The position numbers and the translations under genes are program-made. 64,000 nt of DNA from M55B154 sp964345775 (lineage in GTDB: Bacteria; Spirochaetota; UBA4802; UB4802), in the NCBI GenBank assembly GCA_964345775.1, contig CAYFSO010000004.1, forward strand, positions 1-64,000, written 5' to 3'. Under the pieces are notes generated by a model. It saw only the letters and a program-made list of their open reading frames with translations. It ran no database searches and was not told the DNA's origin. Shown here piece by piece: positions 24,918 to 34,484 of this stretch; positions within the stretch are counted from its first letter, which is position 1, and each line of letters begins with the position of its first letter.

Positions 24918-27245
24918 TTATTGGGCAGGTTCCTTTTCCCCGTCCTGGATATATCCCCACTGTTTCAGAAGGGTATGCATTTCACTGGATATCCTGTTCT
25001 CCGCTGCCACCTGTCGTATGCCTCCCTGTACCGGCACGTGCCAGAATGCAGCTCCAGGTTCGGCCAGAGAAAGCATCTCCCCGGGGGGCACACCCTGCAG
25101 CATTTTTTGGGAGGGATCAAGGTGAAAGGTTGAGGCGGGGTATCCGTGCACCGGCAACAGGTATTCACCTGTGAGAACTGTTGTTCTCCTCCCCGTGGAA
25201 AGAACGGTTCTGGCATCTGCCGGAATGGTCTGGTATACTATGCGGTCACCCTTCTTCAGTCTGAACCTGTACAGCTTCCTGTTTACGCGCGAGAGAACTG
25301 ACTCATTACCTGTAACTTCAGCATCATAGATAAAGCCGGTTGGAGCGAATATTGATCCACTGAGATCTGATCCCGCAGCCATTATCACGTTATCCGGCTG
25401 TTTAAACCGCATGCGGTGCAGATGCTCACGCATCTCGCGTACCTTTTCGGGCATTCGAGGTGCCAGGTTATTCAGTTCAAGTGGGTCTTCCCTGCAATTA
25501 TACAGCTCTGAATACTCATTCACCAGATGCCCTCCCCAGTGCCATGGCCTTGTGCCGAATCCGTAAAAACGCTCGGCGTATTTCCAGCCATCAATTCGAA
25601 CCGAGTACATTTTTCTGCCCTCCGAATACAGTGGCAGGTTCTTTTTTAATTTCCCTTTCATCATGGGAACAAGTGATGTACCCGAGTAATTTTCCGGGAC
25701 CTGCATGCCCAGCATCTCAACCAGGGTAGGTACAATATCAATACTGCGCACCTGGTACTTGACCTTTTTATTTTTCGGCCCTTTCTGCTTTACCGGTTTT
25801 ATTATAAGTGGCGTATGCAGTTCTTCATCATACTGCGTCTGCCCATGACTGAAAATTGCCAGCCGGTCAGTATAAGGACTTATCGAGTGCTGGGGATGAA
25901 AGACTTCACCATGATCAGAAGTGATTACGATGATCGTATTATCATACAGGCCGAGCGTCTTCAGGGTCTCAATAACCTTACCAATATGATCATCAGAATA
26001 GGCTACTTCCCCGAGGTACCGGTTGAACCAGCCGTGGTATCCTCCTTCCAACCCCCTGGTTTTCTTACGGTATTCAGGTGGAGGAATGTAATGGCTGTGA
26101 GGAGCATTGTAGTTCACGAAAAGGAAAAAATTCCGATGCCTGTTCTCTCTCAGCCAGGAAACCACCTCACCGGTAATATCCCGTGTATCTTCACACTGTG
26201 TCTGGTACTCTGATAGTTCATCAAAGCCCAGGTCTACACCAATTCCGCTGTAATCCAGCATGAACGCGTTATTACCGATTGACGCAGTTACAAACCCCTT
26301 TTGTTTCAGCAGCATGTTAACGGGGAGGACACCACTTTTCCTGTAAAAATATTTCTTTTCAGCACTGCTGACCATGAATCCGTAGAAGTTGATCCCTGTG
26401 GATGAACCCTGTGTTGATGCCAGCATGGCAATTGTGGCAGGCCTTGTCCAGTTCGACACGCTGAAATGCCTCGTGAACACCACCCCTTCCCTGGCAACGG
26501 CATCCATAGCCGGCGTTATATCATATTTCGGAACAACGCACTGCACCGCATCAGCCCGCATGGCGTCGACACATATAAACACAACCGACGGCATGGAGGT
26601 ATCACCACTTACACGGTTAAATACGCGCGGGATCCCCATGAAGCAATGCTCAATGTGCCTTGATGAGCTTTTAAAAGACACCTCCAGGCGAGACTTATCT
26701 GAATGCGGCGGCAGCTGAACGGTACAATCGCTCCATTCCTTTACGGGGATACCGTCCCCGTCCGTACCACTTCTTTCCAGGGCAGTCTTTCTATCTCCGT
26801 CAACCAGGAATAGTTTCAGTTTACCATTTATACTTTTACCCCGGGATTTCAGCCCTGCAAGGCTGAAGGTAAGGGTTGAATGATCATCGAATCCGGGCAA
26901 CGGAAGTGTGAATGTACATGGCTCATTATTCGAAGAACCAAGATAATAGGCTTTTTTCATGTGGAACCACATCTTCTGGCTGTCCATTTCAAAGGTAACC
27001 CGAAGAAGAGGGGTATTATCATCTTCACGAGGGTCCCTGAAAATTTTTGGGTCCACCGTGACCATTGCGATCTTCTGCTGAAGCCTTTCATCATCATACA
27101 CGGCCTCATCGGCCAGCAAAGACAGGTCTGCCAGCAATTGCTCAGCATATTCACCACCGGACCCGCCGGTACAGGAGGCCAGCATGGGCACAACAAAGAA
27201 TAGCAAACCCATCAACACGCAATGTAGTTTATACCGTACTGTCAA
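24918..27245 (-). CDS. sulfatase-fold lipoprotein (alkaline phosphatase superfamily, Thr nucleophile)
   Basis: A 775-residue predicted lipoprotein: lipobox MLASC with C25. Residues 40-215 form a beta-rich N-terminal domain. The sulfatase domain (about 218-570) has metal-site segments VVFICVDAMRADAV and ITSDHGEVF, a SIDIVPTLVEMLG region and NYSGTSLVPMM. Where formylglycine sulfatases have C/S-x-P-x-R, this protein has T-R-P-A-T within SNWTRPATIAML. It should therefore use a threonine, as phospho-group transferases and hydrolases of this superfamily do, rather than being a true arylsulfatase. TTG start with GAGG 5 nt upstream. Substrate unknown; envelope phosphodiesters are a reasonable guess. 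Confidence 0.78.
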   Translation of the reverse strand: MTVRYKLHCVLMGLLFFVVPMLASCTGGSGGEYAEQLLADLSLLADEAVYDDERLQQKIAMVTVDPKIFRDPREDDNTPLLRVTFEMDSQKMWFHMKKAYYLGSSNNEPCTFTLPLPGFDDHSTLTFSLAGLKSRGKSINGKLKLFLVDGDRKTALERSGTDGDGIPVKEWSDCTVQLPPHSDKSRLEVSFKSSSRHIEHCFMGIPRVFNRVSGDTSMPSVVFICVDAMRADAVQCVVPKYDITPAMDAVAREGVVFTRHFSVSNWTRPATIAMLASTQGSSTGINFYGFMVSSAEKKYFYRKSGVLPVNMLLKQKGFVTASIGNNAFMLDYSGIGVDLGFDELSEYQTQCEDTRDITGEVVSWLRENRHRNFFLFVNYNAPHSHYIPPPEYRKKTRGLEGGYHGWFNRYLGEVAYSDDHIGKVIETLKTLGLYDNTIIVITSDHGEVFHPQHSISPYTDRLAIFSHGQTQYDEELHTPLIIKPVKQKGPKNKKVKYQVRSIDIVPTLVEMLGMQVPENYSGTSLVPMMKGKLKKNLPLYSEGRKMYSVRIDGWKYAERFYGFGTRPWHWGGHLVNEYSELYNCREDPLELNNLAPRMPEKVREMREHLHRMRFKQPDNVIMAAGSDLSGSIFAPTGFIYDAEVTGNESVLSRVNRKLYRFRLKKGDRIVYQTIPADARTVLSTGRRTTVLTGEYLLPVHGYPASTFHLDPSQKMLQGVPPGEMLSLAEPGAAFWHVPVQGGIRQVAAENRISSEMHTLLKQWGYIQDGEKEPAQ

Positions 27246-27356
27246 TTCAACCTCACCGCAGACATTTGCCGTATTTATTTATCAGTTCATAATTTCTTCA
27301 GGATAACATCTGCGTCAAGACATTAATGCCTAAAACGGGTTGACTTTCATTAACGA

Positions 27357-28100
27357 ATGCTGCACCTATTGAACATGATCATCTTACGGTACATATATAT
27401 ATTCCTCATAATCCTGTTACTGTTATGTGCAATGACCCTTCACGGCTGTTCCCGCAAGCCGGGCATTCTGCATGAAATAAAACCCCGGCAAAACCCGTAT
27501 ACACAAATGATGGGCAAGAACAAAAACTGTGCACGGATACGCACCCGCATGGCTGATGTAGCCATCGAACCCCTGGATAACAGGTCATGGAAGAAACTCC
27601 TGGACCATGAAATATTTAGAGGTAAAGAGGGGAATATTCAGTTTCGCTATCCGCGCCTCTATTTTTTCAAACTTATCATACATAATAACACCTCCCGGCC
27701 TGTTAACCTGGACAGGGTACTATTAAAGGCCGGGGACGAGGAATTTCACTCGCTTTCCACCAGTGATGTGAAAAAAAAATGTGCTTCGCCAGCGTATTCG
27801 GTTTTTAATTTCAAGGCCATGTTATCACAGTACAGGGTATTGACCGACAAAGTCTGCATGGATAAGATTGATCTCAGCAGGGAGATCATATTTACCAGGT
27901 ACCAGTTCATCCCCCCGGGGGACTCAATACTGCGGCTGGTAGCGTTTCCATGGATCCCCGTGCAGTACCGTGAATTCGTCGTGTCCGTAGAACTTCGAAA
28001 TGCTGCTGATAAAAAAATCGTTGATTTCACAATGGATAGGCTGGAGTATAGGACACGAGGATCACATTTCAGGTCACCTTCAGGAGAAAAACAGCCATGA
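27357..28100 (+). CDS. predicted lipoprotein of unknown function
   Basis: A 247-residue protein with a long hydrophobic N-terminus and lipobox TLHGC (C31). The mature part is basic and contains no motif I recognise. A beta-sandwich-like segment includes IQFRYPRLYFFKLIIHNNTS and REFVVSVELRNAADKKIVDF, which resembles the substituent-binding domains of small surface lipoproteins. The ATG at 27375 (residue 7) is an equally possible start, and neither has a clear ribosome-binding site. gatC begins within its stop codon (ATGA overlap), so it is the first gene of a lipoprotein-gatC-thpR operon. Confidence 0.6.
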   Translation: MLHLLNMIILRYIYIFLIILLLLCAMTLHGCSRKPGILHEIKPRQNPYTQMMGKNKNCARIRTRMADVAIEPLDNRSWKKLLDHEIFRGKEGNIQFRYPRLYFFKLIIHNNTSRPVNLDRVLLKAGDEEFHSLSTSDVKKKCASPAYSVFNFKAMLSQYRVLTDKVCMDKIDLSREIIFTRYQFIPPGDSILRLVAFPWIPVQYREFVVSVELRNAADKKIVDFTMDRLEYRTRGSHFRSPSGEKQP

Positions 28101-28393
28101 AAATAGACAGCAGTGTTATTAACAGGGTATCAGAACTGGCAAGGCTTGAACTGTCAGAACAGGAGAAGGAAGAATTTTCCAGGCAGCTTTCAGAAATAAT
28201 TGAATACGTTGAAAAGATCAACCAGCTGGATACTGCGAGCGTGGATCCCGCGGATCATATCGTCCCCCTCTCCAATGTTTTCAGGGAAGACAGTGTGCAC
28301 AATTCACTGCCGCAGAAAGCCCTTGAAGAGATTGCTCCCCGTTTCGAAGATGGACACGTAGTAGTACCACGCATCATAGAGGAGATGGAATGA
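28097..28393 (+). CDS. gatC: Asp-tRNA(Asn)/Glu-tRNA(Gln) amidotransferase subunit C
   Basis: A 98-residue subunit that stabilises the GatCAB complex, which converts mischarged Glu-tRNA(Gln) and Asp-tRNA(Asn). The N-terminal helix VINRVSELARLELSEQEKEE and the segment YVEKINQLDTASVDPADHIV are characteristic, and the LREDxx-like NVFREDSVHNSLPQ near the end fits the family. Length is normal. gatA and gatB are not in the window, so the operon is split. It overlaps the upstream lipoprotein gene and the downstream thpR by 4 bp each. Confidence 0.93.
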   Translation: MKIDSSVINRVSELARLELSEQEKEEFSRQLSEIIEYVEKINQLDTASVDPADHIVPLSNVFREDSVHNSLPQKALEEIAPRFEDGHVVVPRIIEEME

Positions 28394-28953
28394 CACGACT
28401 CTTCATCGCCCTTCCCATCGATGAGGATATCCGCACAAGGCTTTTACCGCTGCACCAGTTCTTTACGGGATGCACACAAACCATAAAGCCGGTTCATCCC
28501 GACCATTTCCATATCACCATGAAGTTCATGGGCGAATGCGAAGGGAATACCGCACGTTCTATTGAGTCCGCCTTCATGGATATCCCCCTTTCCGGGACGG
28601 CCATGGATTATACAGTAAAAGGTATAGGGATGTTCCCAAATGAGAAAAAGCCTTCCGTAATATGGACCGGCATCCATACCGATCTTCCGCGGATCAGGGA
28701 AATCTGGAAAGCAGTTGAAACATTTGCACTTGAATTCGGCATTCCAGGGGAAAAACGTTCATTTATACCGCATCTTACCATTGCCCGGGTACGCAAAGGA
28801 ATGAAGCTTACAGAAAAGATCCAACGACACCTTAAGGAATACAGCGATACCGTATTCGGCTCCTCCCGGTTCACCACACTTCGGCTGTATAGATCAAAAC
28901 TCACACCGAAAGGACCGGAATACACCGTCTTGAAAGAATTGAACATGGAATAG
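28390..28953 (+). CDS. thpR: RNA 2',3'-cyclic phosphodiesterase (LigT/ThpR)
   Basis: A 187-residue 2H-phosphoesterase. The two HxTx motifs are HITM (residues 41-44) and HLTI (128-131), each at the normal position for a protein of this length. The family opens 2',3'-cyclic phosphates on RNA and can ligate tRNA halves in vitro. It starts within the gatC stop region and is followed within about 25 bp by a strong hairpin terminator, so it ends the operon. No anomalies seen. Confidence 0.92.
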   Translation: MTRLFIALPIDEDIRTRLLPLHQFFTGCTQTIKPVHPDHFHITMKFMGECEGNTARSIESAFMDIPLSGTAMDYTVKGIGMFPNEKKPSVIWTGIHTDLPRIREIWKAVETFALEFGIPGEKRSFIPHLTIARVRKGMKLTEKIQRHLKEYSDTVFGSSRFTTLRLYRSKLTPKGPEYTVLKELNME

Positions 28954-28975
28954 ATCTAACATTAAAAAAATGCGT

Positions 28976-29009
28976 AAAAGGCACAGGTGAAAATCCTGTG
29001 CCTTTTATT
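28976..29009. terminator. bidirectional rho-independent terminator
   Basis: AAAAGGCACAGG (28976-28987), a 7-base loop and CCTGTGCCTTTT (28995-29006) make a perfect stem with T-runs on both strands. It lies between the converging thpR (plus) and FGGY kinase (minus) genes and can serve both. Confidence 0.9.
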
Positions 29010-29024
29010 GTGATCATCTTCAGG

Positions 29025-30611
29025 TTATCTTTTTGGCGGATACCCGGTTGTTTTCCTGATATCCTCGTATAACGGTTTCAATCGCTTGTACATCTTCAGG
29101 TATACATCGTTATAAAGTGAGTCGTAGATCTCAACATTTTTCGGTACGGGTTCATATACTTTTCCCACTGATGTCATGCTGTCAACGGCAGACTGAAAAT
29201 TATTGTAATACTTGAGCCCGACCGCCGCATCGATGGCTGCACCAAGTGCAGACGTCTCGTTTGTATGGGGACGTTCCGTGGGAAGGTTGAATATGTCAGC
29301 CGTCAACTGCATGGCAGCATTACTCTGAGATCCACCACCCGAAACACGCAGTTTCTCTATATTAACCTTGTTTCGTTTTTCCGTTCGTTCCGCACCCTCC
29401 TTGAGGGCGTAGGCCAGTCCTTCAAGGATCGCCCTGTAAATATGCACCCTGGTATGCACGTCACCAAAGCCGATGATGGCGCCCTTGGCCTCCGGTCCCG
29501 GTACCTTCACACCCGGTGACCAGTAAGGCTGCAGAGTCAGCCCCATGGATCCTGGAGGAATATCCTCAACCAGCTGGTCGAACAGGGCTTCAGGTTTAAT
29601 TCCCTTCTTCTTTGCAATGAGCTCTTCCCTGTGCCCAAACTCCTGTGTAAACCAGCTGAGCATCCAGTAGCCGCGGTATATCATCACCTCGGTATTATAG
29701 GCACCCGGAACAGCACTTGGATACGGAGGAAAGAATGGGACGATCTCCACGTATTCTGTATTTGTCGTCTCAATGGTGGCCGTTGTTCCATAACTCAGGC
29801 AGGCTATCTCCGGCGTAAGACATCCAGATCCCAGCACTTCGCATGCCTTGTCTGCCGCGGCCGCGATCATCGGGAGCCCCGATGGAATACCAGTCTGCCT
29901 TGCGGCTTTTTTGGTAATATACCCAAGTAGCTCGGAAGGCTGCACAACAGAAGCCAGTACTGATTCATCCATGGGGAAGAGTTTCCACTTGAGATCAGAC
30001 TTTTTAGCCCAGGACTGGTTCTTGTAATCGAATGGAACAAAACCAACCTGGTTGGCGGTTGAGTCCATGTACTCACCGGTTAGCCTGTGGGTAAAGAAAC
30101 CGGACAGGAACAGGAACTTATGCGTCTTTTCCCAGACATCAGGCTGGTTTTGCCTGATCCAGTTTGCTTCAGACTCGGTGATAAAATACTCCACCGCTTC
30201 CTGCATATTGATAGCCTTCAATGCAAGTTTCAGGTAGCCGGGAAGTGAAACGATCTCCTTATCTGCCCTGCGCTGATCAAGCCAGACAATAGCCGGACGA
30301 AGCGGTTTTCCGTCCCTGTCAACATTGATCATGGTGTCCCGCTGCGTGGTCAGGGTTACTCCCTTGATCGCCTCTTTGGGAATAGTTGTATCTTTCATTA
30401 GTTTTTTACAGGTAGCGCAGAGGGTTTTCCAGTAATATTCAGGATCCTGCTCTGCCCAGCCTGGATTCTCTGAAAAATATGGCTCAATGGGTGTCTTGAC
30501 AATATCGAGCATGTTACCATTCAGGTCAACGAGGATAGCCCGTATTGACTGGGTGCCGGCATCAATGGCCAGTATACAATCTTCAACTTTTTTCGTTTTT
30601 TTCTTTGCCAT
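29025..30611 (-). CDS. FGGY-family carbohydrate kinase
   Basis: A 528-residue ATP-dependent sugar or polyol kinase. The N-terminal phosphate loop ILAIDAGTQSIRAILVDLNG and the early PGWAEQDPEYYW segment are xylulokinase/gluconokinase-like. The catalytic aspartate region is VWLDQRRADKE. The C-terminal FGGY-type sequence RVSGGGSQSNAAMQLTADIF and ETSALGAAIDAAVGL are present. The N-terminal KKKTKK extension is unusual. AGGAGG stands before the ATG. No transporter or isomerase gene is adjacent, so the substrate cannot be assigned. It converges with thpR and is separated from it by a bidirectional terminator. Confidence 0.87.
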   Translation of the reverse strand: MAKKKTKKVEDCILAIDAGTQSIRAILVDLNGNMLDIVKTPIEPYFSENPGWAEQDPEYYWKTLCATCKKLMKDTTIPKEAIKGVTLTTQRDTMINVDRDGKPLRPAIVWLDQRRADKEIVSLPGYLKLALKAINMQEAVEYFITESEANWIRQNQPDVWEKTHKFLFLSGFFTHRLTGEYMDSTANQVGFVPFDYKNQSWAKKSDLKWKLFPMDESVLASVVQPSELLGYITKKAARQTGIPSGLPMIAAAADKACEVLGSGCLTPEIACLSYGTTATIETTNTEYVEIVPFFPPYPSAVPGAYNTEVMIYRGYWMLSWFTQEFGHREELIAKKKGIKPEALFDQLVEDIPPGSMGLTLQPYWSPGVKVPGPEAKGAIIGFGDVHTRVHIYRAILEGLAYALKEGAERTEKRNKVNIEKLRVSGGGSQSNAAMQLTADIFNLPTERPHTNETSALGAAIDAAVGLKYYNNFQSAVDSMTSVGKVYEPVPKNVEIYDSLYNDVYLKMYKRLKPLYEDIRKTTGYPPKR

Positions 30612-30806
30612 GAAAGCCTCCTGAGGAATAGTTATGTTCGTTATATATGAAGATTAACATGTTCAAAAAAGTGATTGATGTTCTTTTACTATTATTCAAG
30701 TATACCGTCAAACAGTCTTTTTTGCCATTATTTTTATGAACAATATTATGGTTCGATCTCTAATTTTCAAATGAAAAAATTGCACCCATCTGAAATTGCA
30801 AAAAAA

Positions 30807-30835
30807 TTGTTACCTATGATAGTGCAGTATATGTT
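30807..30835 (+). promoter_or_regulatory. sigma-70-type promoter of pyrK
   Basis: TTGTTA (30807-30812), a 17-bp spacer and TATGTT (30830-30835) stand about 29 bp before the pyrK start. The 252-bp intergenic region is AT-rich and divergent from the FGGY kinase gene. No RNA-leader structure for pyrimidine control was seen. Confidence 0.5.
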
Positions 30836-30863
30836 ACAGTAAAAAAACCAGGAGTGAATCGAA

Positions 30864-31625
30864 GTGAATTATATACTTGAAAAACCCCGGCAGGTGGCCG
30901 AAGACCATATACTGCTTACAATCCAGTCAGATTTTACCGAATCAAGTCCCGGTCAATTTGTCAATATTCGTACAACTGCAGGCTCTGACCCCCTCATCAG
31001 GCGCCCCTTTTCCATTTTCAACCAGGATAATTCAACCATCGAACTCGTCATAAAGGTCATAGGCAGGGGCACACAACTTCTCTCCCGTGTCGAGGAAGGA
31101 CCGGTTGACATGCTTGCGCCACTGGGAAAAGGATTTACAACTATTAACGGCGGTCATGCCCTGCTCGTTGGCGGCGGTGTTGGGAACGCTCCCCTGTTCT
31201 ACCTTGCACGAAAACTCAGGCAGGCCGGCAGCAGGGTGACTTTGCTGTACGGTGCTCGATCTGAAGAGTTTATCTACCTGGAGGAACGGTACCGTGAAGA
31301 GGTGGACCAGCTGATAATAGCAACAGATGACGGGAGCAGGGGCAAGAAAGGTTTTGTCACCACCTTCGCCGAGGAAATTCTTCTTGATACCCCGAAGGTG
31401 GACATGGTATACACCTGCGGCCCCACCCCCATGATGTGGTCCGTTACCACGTTTTGCAGACACATGAAGATACCGGTTGAAGCTTCTCTTGAAAATTACT
31501 TCGGGTGCGGCATAGGCCTGTGCTCCGGGTGCACAGTCGAAACATCTGGAGGACAGAAACGGGCCTGCGTTGATGGCCCTGTCATGGATGGTGCATCCAT
31601 ATTATGGGAATCGGTGCAAGACTAA
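30864..31625 (+). CDS. pyrK: dihydroorotate dehydrogenase B electron-transfer subunit
   Basis: A 253-residue FAD/[2Fe-2S] protein that passes electrons from dihydroorotate dehydrogenase PyrD to NAD+. The FAD motif is RRPFSIFN, the NAD-binding segment ALLVGGGVGNAPLFYLARKL, and the late cluster site is YFGCGIGLCSGCTVE with a final cysteine in KRACVDGPV. GTG start at 30864 with AGGAG 9 nt upstream. pyrD normally follows pyrK, but here the next gene is a convergent PBP, so pyrD must lie elsewhere. Related ferredoxin reductases are possible, but the cysteine pattern and length fit PyrK. Confidence 0.88.
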   Translation: MNYILEKPRQVAEDHILLTIQSDFTESSPGQFVNIRTTAGSDPLIRRPFSIFNQDNSTIELVIKVIGRGTQLLSRVEEGPVDMLAPLGKGFTTINGGHALLVGGGVGNAPLFYLARKLRQAGSRVTLLYGARSEEFIYLEERYREEVDQLIIATDDGSRGKKGFVTTFAEEILLDTPKVDMVYTCGPTPMMWSVTTFCRHMKIPVEASLENYFGCGIGLCSGCTVETSGGQKRACVDGPVMDGASILWESVQD

Positions 31626-31644
31626 CGTACATGGTCCTGGCCGC

Positions 31645-34209
31645 TTAAAATCCCTCATCATCTAATAGATCAGATCCGATTCCGTCGTAGGGGTCCTTTG
31701 ATTTATCTTTCATGATACTTTTCATGATGTCCTCTTTCTGATCCCGCGAGATGTTATCACGCGGTCCCTTTGAGACCATGTCAAGCCCCGGTTTGATATG
31801 CTGGCAGCGCTCACATTCGGCCGCCGGCACCGTTCCCGGCACGAATACTTCTTCGATCACCTGGCCACAGTACATTGAAGGAAGCAGGCCGGTATTTGCA
31901 CATACCCGTGCACTTTCAAGGCTGGCATACCCGGGAAATGACAGCACGGGCTCATTGCTCATGGCCTTACCCATGTATCTTCCCCACAACGGAGCCACAA
32001 CCGCGCCCCCTGACTGGTTGATCCCCAGCGACAGGCCCTGACCATCATACCCCATCCAGATACCTGTCACCAGCTGCGGGGCAAAGCCCACGAACCAGGC
32101 ATCACGCCAGTTATTGGTGGTTCCCGTTTTACCACATGCGGGTCTTCCAAATGAGGCGGCCTTTCCAGTTCCCGCGTCTATCACTGTTCTGAGCATGCTG
32201 ATCATCACCTGCGCGGTAGCCGGCTTGATAACCTGTATACGCCCACTCTTTTGCTGTTCTTCAAGGGAAGCACGAATTTCTTTCTCAGGGTTATATATGA
32301 CCTTTCCAGTCCTGTCCTTCACATGACGGATACTGATGGGAATGACATTCTTACCTCCATTGGCAATGATGGCATAGGCCCGTGAAAGTTCAAATGGACT
32401 TACCTCGAAAGAACCGAGTGCAACAGAGAGATTGCGGGGGATCCTGTTATCAATTTCCGCCTCGTTCATACGCAATAATTTTCCAAGGAAATTGCGTATG
32501 TAATCTATACCCAGCGTATCAGAGATCCTTATGGAGATCACGTTTATTGAAAGTGCAAGGGCCCTTCGCAACCGCACCATGCCATAATATTCACCCTCAT
32601 AATTCTCCGGTATCCAGTCACCCCCTTCACTGTCAAGGTACACAAGGGGCGAATCAAGAATAGCCGAAGCGGGAGTAAATTTTCCCGATTCCATTGCAGC
32701 AGCATACAGCAGGGGTTTTATGGCGGATCCGGGCTGCCTTTTTGACTGCATGACCCTGTTTAACTGGTTGTTCGAGGTGAAAGGGCTGCCTCCCACAAGT
32801 GCCTCTATGTATCCATTTTTTGGATTAATTGAGATCAGGCACCCTTCAACGTTCACCAGGTTCTTGTCGTCGTAATATTGCTGGTGGTAATCATACAGCA
32901 AATCACCTACCGGCTTAATACCCGTAACATGGTTCAGCATTTCCATCTGGTCAATCAGCGATTTTTGCAGGTAATCGTTGATCTTCTTGTCCTGTCGTGA
33001 GCCTGCACTTTTATAAGGAGGAGTGTCAAAGAGCAGCGACGTTAGTGAGATGATATGTGAAAAACTATCAGATATGTAATCCCCCTTGCGAAATGCAAGG
33101 CTCCTTGACGTGGAACTCTGCCGCTCAAGTGCATTGAACAGCTCCTGTTGTGCAGCCCGTTGCTTTTTCACGTCAAGGGTGGTATGTACCTCAAGCCCGT
33201 CTTCGTATACCTTCTCCTCGCCGAAACGGTTTACCAGTTTTCGCCGTATATACTCGGTAAACCAGGGAGCATGGTCTACCCTGGATGACCAGGTACTCAT
33301 GGATGGAGGCAGTTCGTTTATGTAGTTAAGGTAATCGGGCCAGAAATCCAGGTACGCCTGTTCTGCATCTTTTATGGATACAAATCCCAGGTCTACCATC
33401 CTCGCAAGTACCGCTTTATGACGTTGCATGGCACGCTTGGGATGCTTTATTGGTGAAAAGCGATTGGGTGCGGCCGGCAATATGGCTAACAGTGAAGACT
33501 CGGCCAGGTTCAGGTCTTTCACGTGCTTGTTGTAGTACAAGAGGGAAGCCGACTCAACGCCGTAGGTACCATGCCCCAGGAATATCTGGTTCAGGTACAA
33601 CCCCATTATTTCGTCCTTTGTATAGAACATTTCCATCATGAGGGCTATGAACGCCTCTTTCACCTTCCTGTAGATGGTCCGTTCACGGGATGTCATCAGT
33701 ATCTTTGATAACTGCTGGGTGATGGTGCTGCCACCCTGCTTTATACTTCCCGAAAAGATGTTAATGAAAAAAGCCCTGACAATACCCTTTGGGTTGATAC
33801 CGAAATGTTCATAAAATTCACTGTCTTCTATTGAAAGAAAAGCATGCACAACATGGTCCGGAATTGACTCAAGACGGACTATTTCACGCTTCTGCCTGAA
33901 AAGTTCCGAGACCAGAAGCCCGTTTTTATCATAGATCTTCGTGGTTACCCTGGGAGTAAAGCTGGCAAGGGCTTTCACCTTGTAGAAATCGGATATGAGA
34001 ATGACCATGAAGGCGATCAGCATCCCCCCTATAACACCAAGTACCAGCGGTTTCGCGTACCTGAATCGCATGAAAAAGGTATCAAACCATGAAGCTATCC
34101 CTGAAAAGATCTCCGGAACATGGAATGATGATCCTGATCTGCCTCCACCAGAAGGTGACGGAGCACCCGGAAGATGCAGCCTTGTTTTATTTCCTGAATA
34201 TTTTGCCAT
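31645..34209 (-). CDS. mrcA: class A penicillin-binding protein (PBP1A-type)
   Basis: A bifunctional peptidoglycan synthase of 854 residues. A transmembrane helix (about 54-74) is followed by the GT51 glycosyltransferase domain with catalytic E128 (SIEDSEFYEHFG) and QGGSTITQQLSK. The transpeptidase domain has SxxK in QPGSAIKPLLYA, SxN in LSINVISI and KTG in CGKTGTTNNWRDAW. A charged tail follows a pair of cysteines. No clear ribosome-binding site precedes the ATG, so the N-terminus is uncertain. LpoB-type lipoproteins, known activators of class A PBPs, are encoded 6-8 kb away. It ends 19 bp from pyrK (convergent). Confidence 0.93.
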   Translation of the reverse strand: MAKYSGNKTRLHLPGAPSPSGGGRSGSSFHVPEIFSGIASWFDTFFMRFRYAKPLVLGVIGGMLIAFMVILISDFYKVKALASFTPRVTTKIYDKNGLLVSELFRQKREIVRLESIPDHVVHAFLSIEDSEFYEHFGINPKGIVRAFFINIFSGSIKQGGSTITQQLSKILMTSRERTIYRKVKEAFIALMMEMFYTKDEIMGLYLNQIFLGHGTYGVESASLLYYNKHVKDLNLAESSLLAILPAAPNRFSPIKHPKRAMQRHKAVLARMVDLGFVSIKDAEQAYLDFWPDYLNYINELPPSMSTWSSRVDHAPWFTEYIRRKLVNRFGEEKVYEDGLEVHTTLDVKKQRAAQQELFNALERQSSTSRSLAFRKGDYISDSFSHIISLTSLLFDTPPYKSAGSRQDKKINDYLQKSLIDQMEMLNHVTGIKPVGDLLYDYHQQYYDDKNLVNVEGCLISINPKNGYIEALVGGSPFTSNNQLNRVMQSKRQPGSAIKPLLYAAAMESGKFTPASAILDSPLVYLDSEGGDWIPENYEGEYYGMVRLRRALALSINVISIRISDTLGIDYIRNFLGKLLRMNEAEIDNRIPRNLSVALGSFEVSPFELSRAYAIIANGGKNVIPISIRHVKDRTGKVIYNPEKEIRASLEEQQKSGRIQVIKPATAQVMISMLRTVIDAGTGKAASFGRPACGKTGTTNNWRDAWFVGFAPQLVTGIWMGYDGQGLSLGINQSGGAVVAPLWGRYMGKAMSNEPVLSFPGYASLESARVCANTGLLPSMYCGQVIEEVFVPGTVPAAECERCQHIKPGLDMVSKGPRDNISRDQKEDIMKSIMKDKSKDPYDGIGSDLLDDEGF

Positions 34210-34270
34210 TTTAAACCCGGTTACAATTGGATTTCAGATAAGCCACAGATTGATACACACATCAAAGATG

Positions 34271-34286
34271 GTTCTACAATTAGAAC
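34271..34286. promoter_or_regulatory. palindrome between the PBP and flaB genes
   Basis: GTTCTA-CAAT-TAGAAC is a perfect 6-bp inverted repeat with a 4-bp centre, in the 314-bp divergent region 34210-34523. It is about 60 bp upstream of the PBP start and about 240 bp upstream of flaB. It looks like a dimer-binding operator. The rest of this intergenic stretch is AT-rich and holds no gene. Confidence 0.35.
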
Positions 34287-34484
34287 ATGGTGCAGAATTT
34301 CAACCAAAAAAATATTATACATTTTTGCTGCCGACAACAATTTTTTGAAATCAATAGAAAATCAGTGATATGCGCACGTATTTTATAATAATACCTTGTA
34401 TCCACGCATAACATCCTTCATTCGGTCTTATTCAAAATCTTAAAATGGTCGACCTACAAGACTGTAGTATAAGCATTTATGCTG

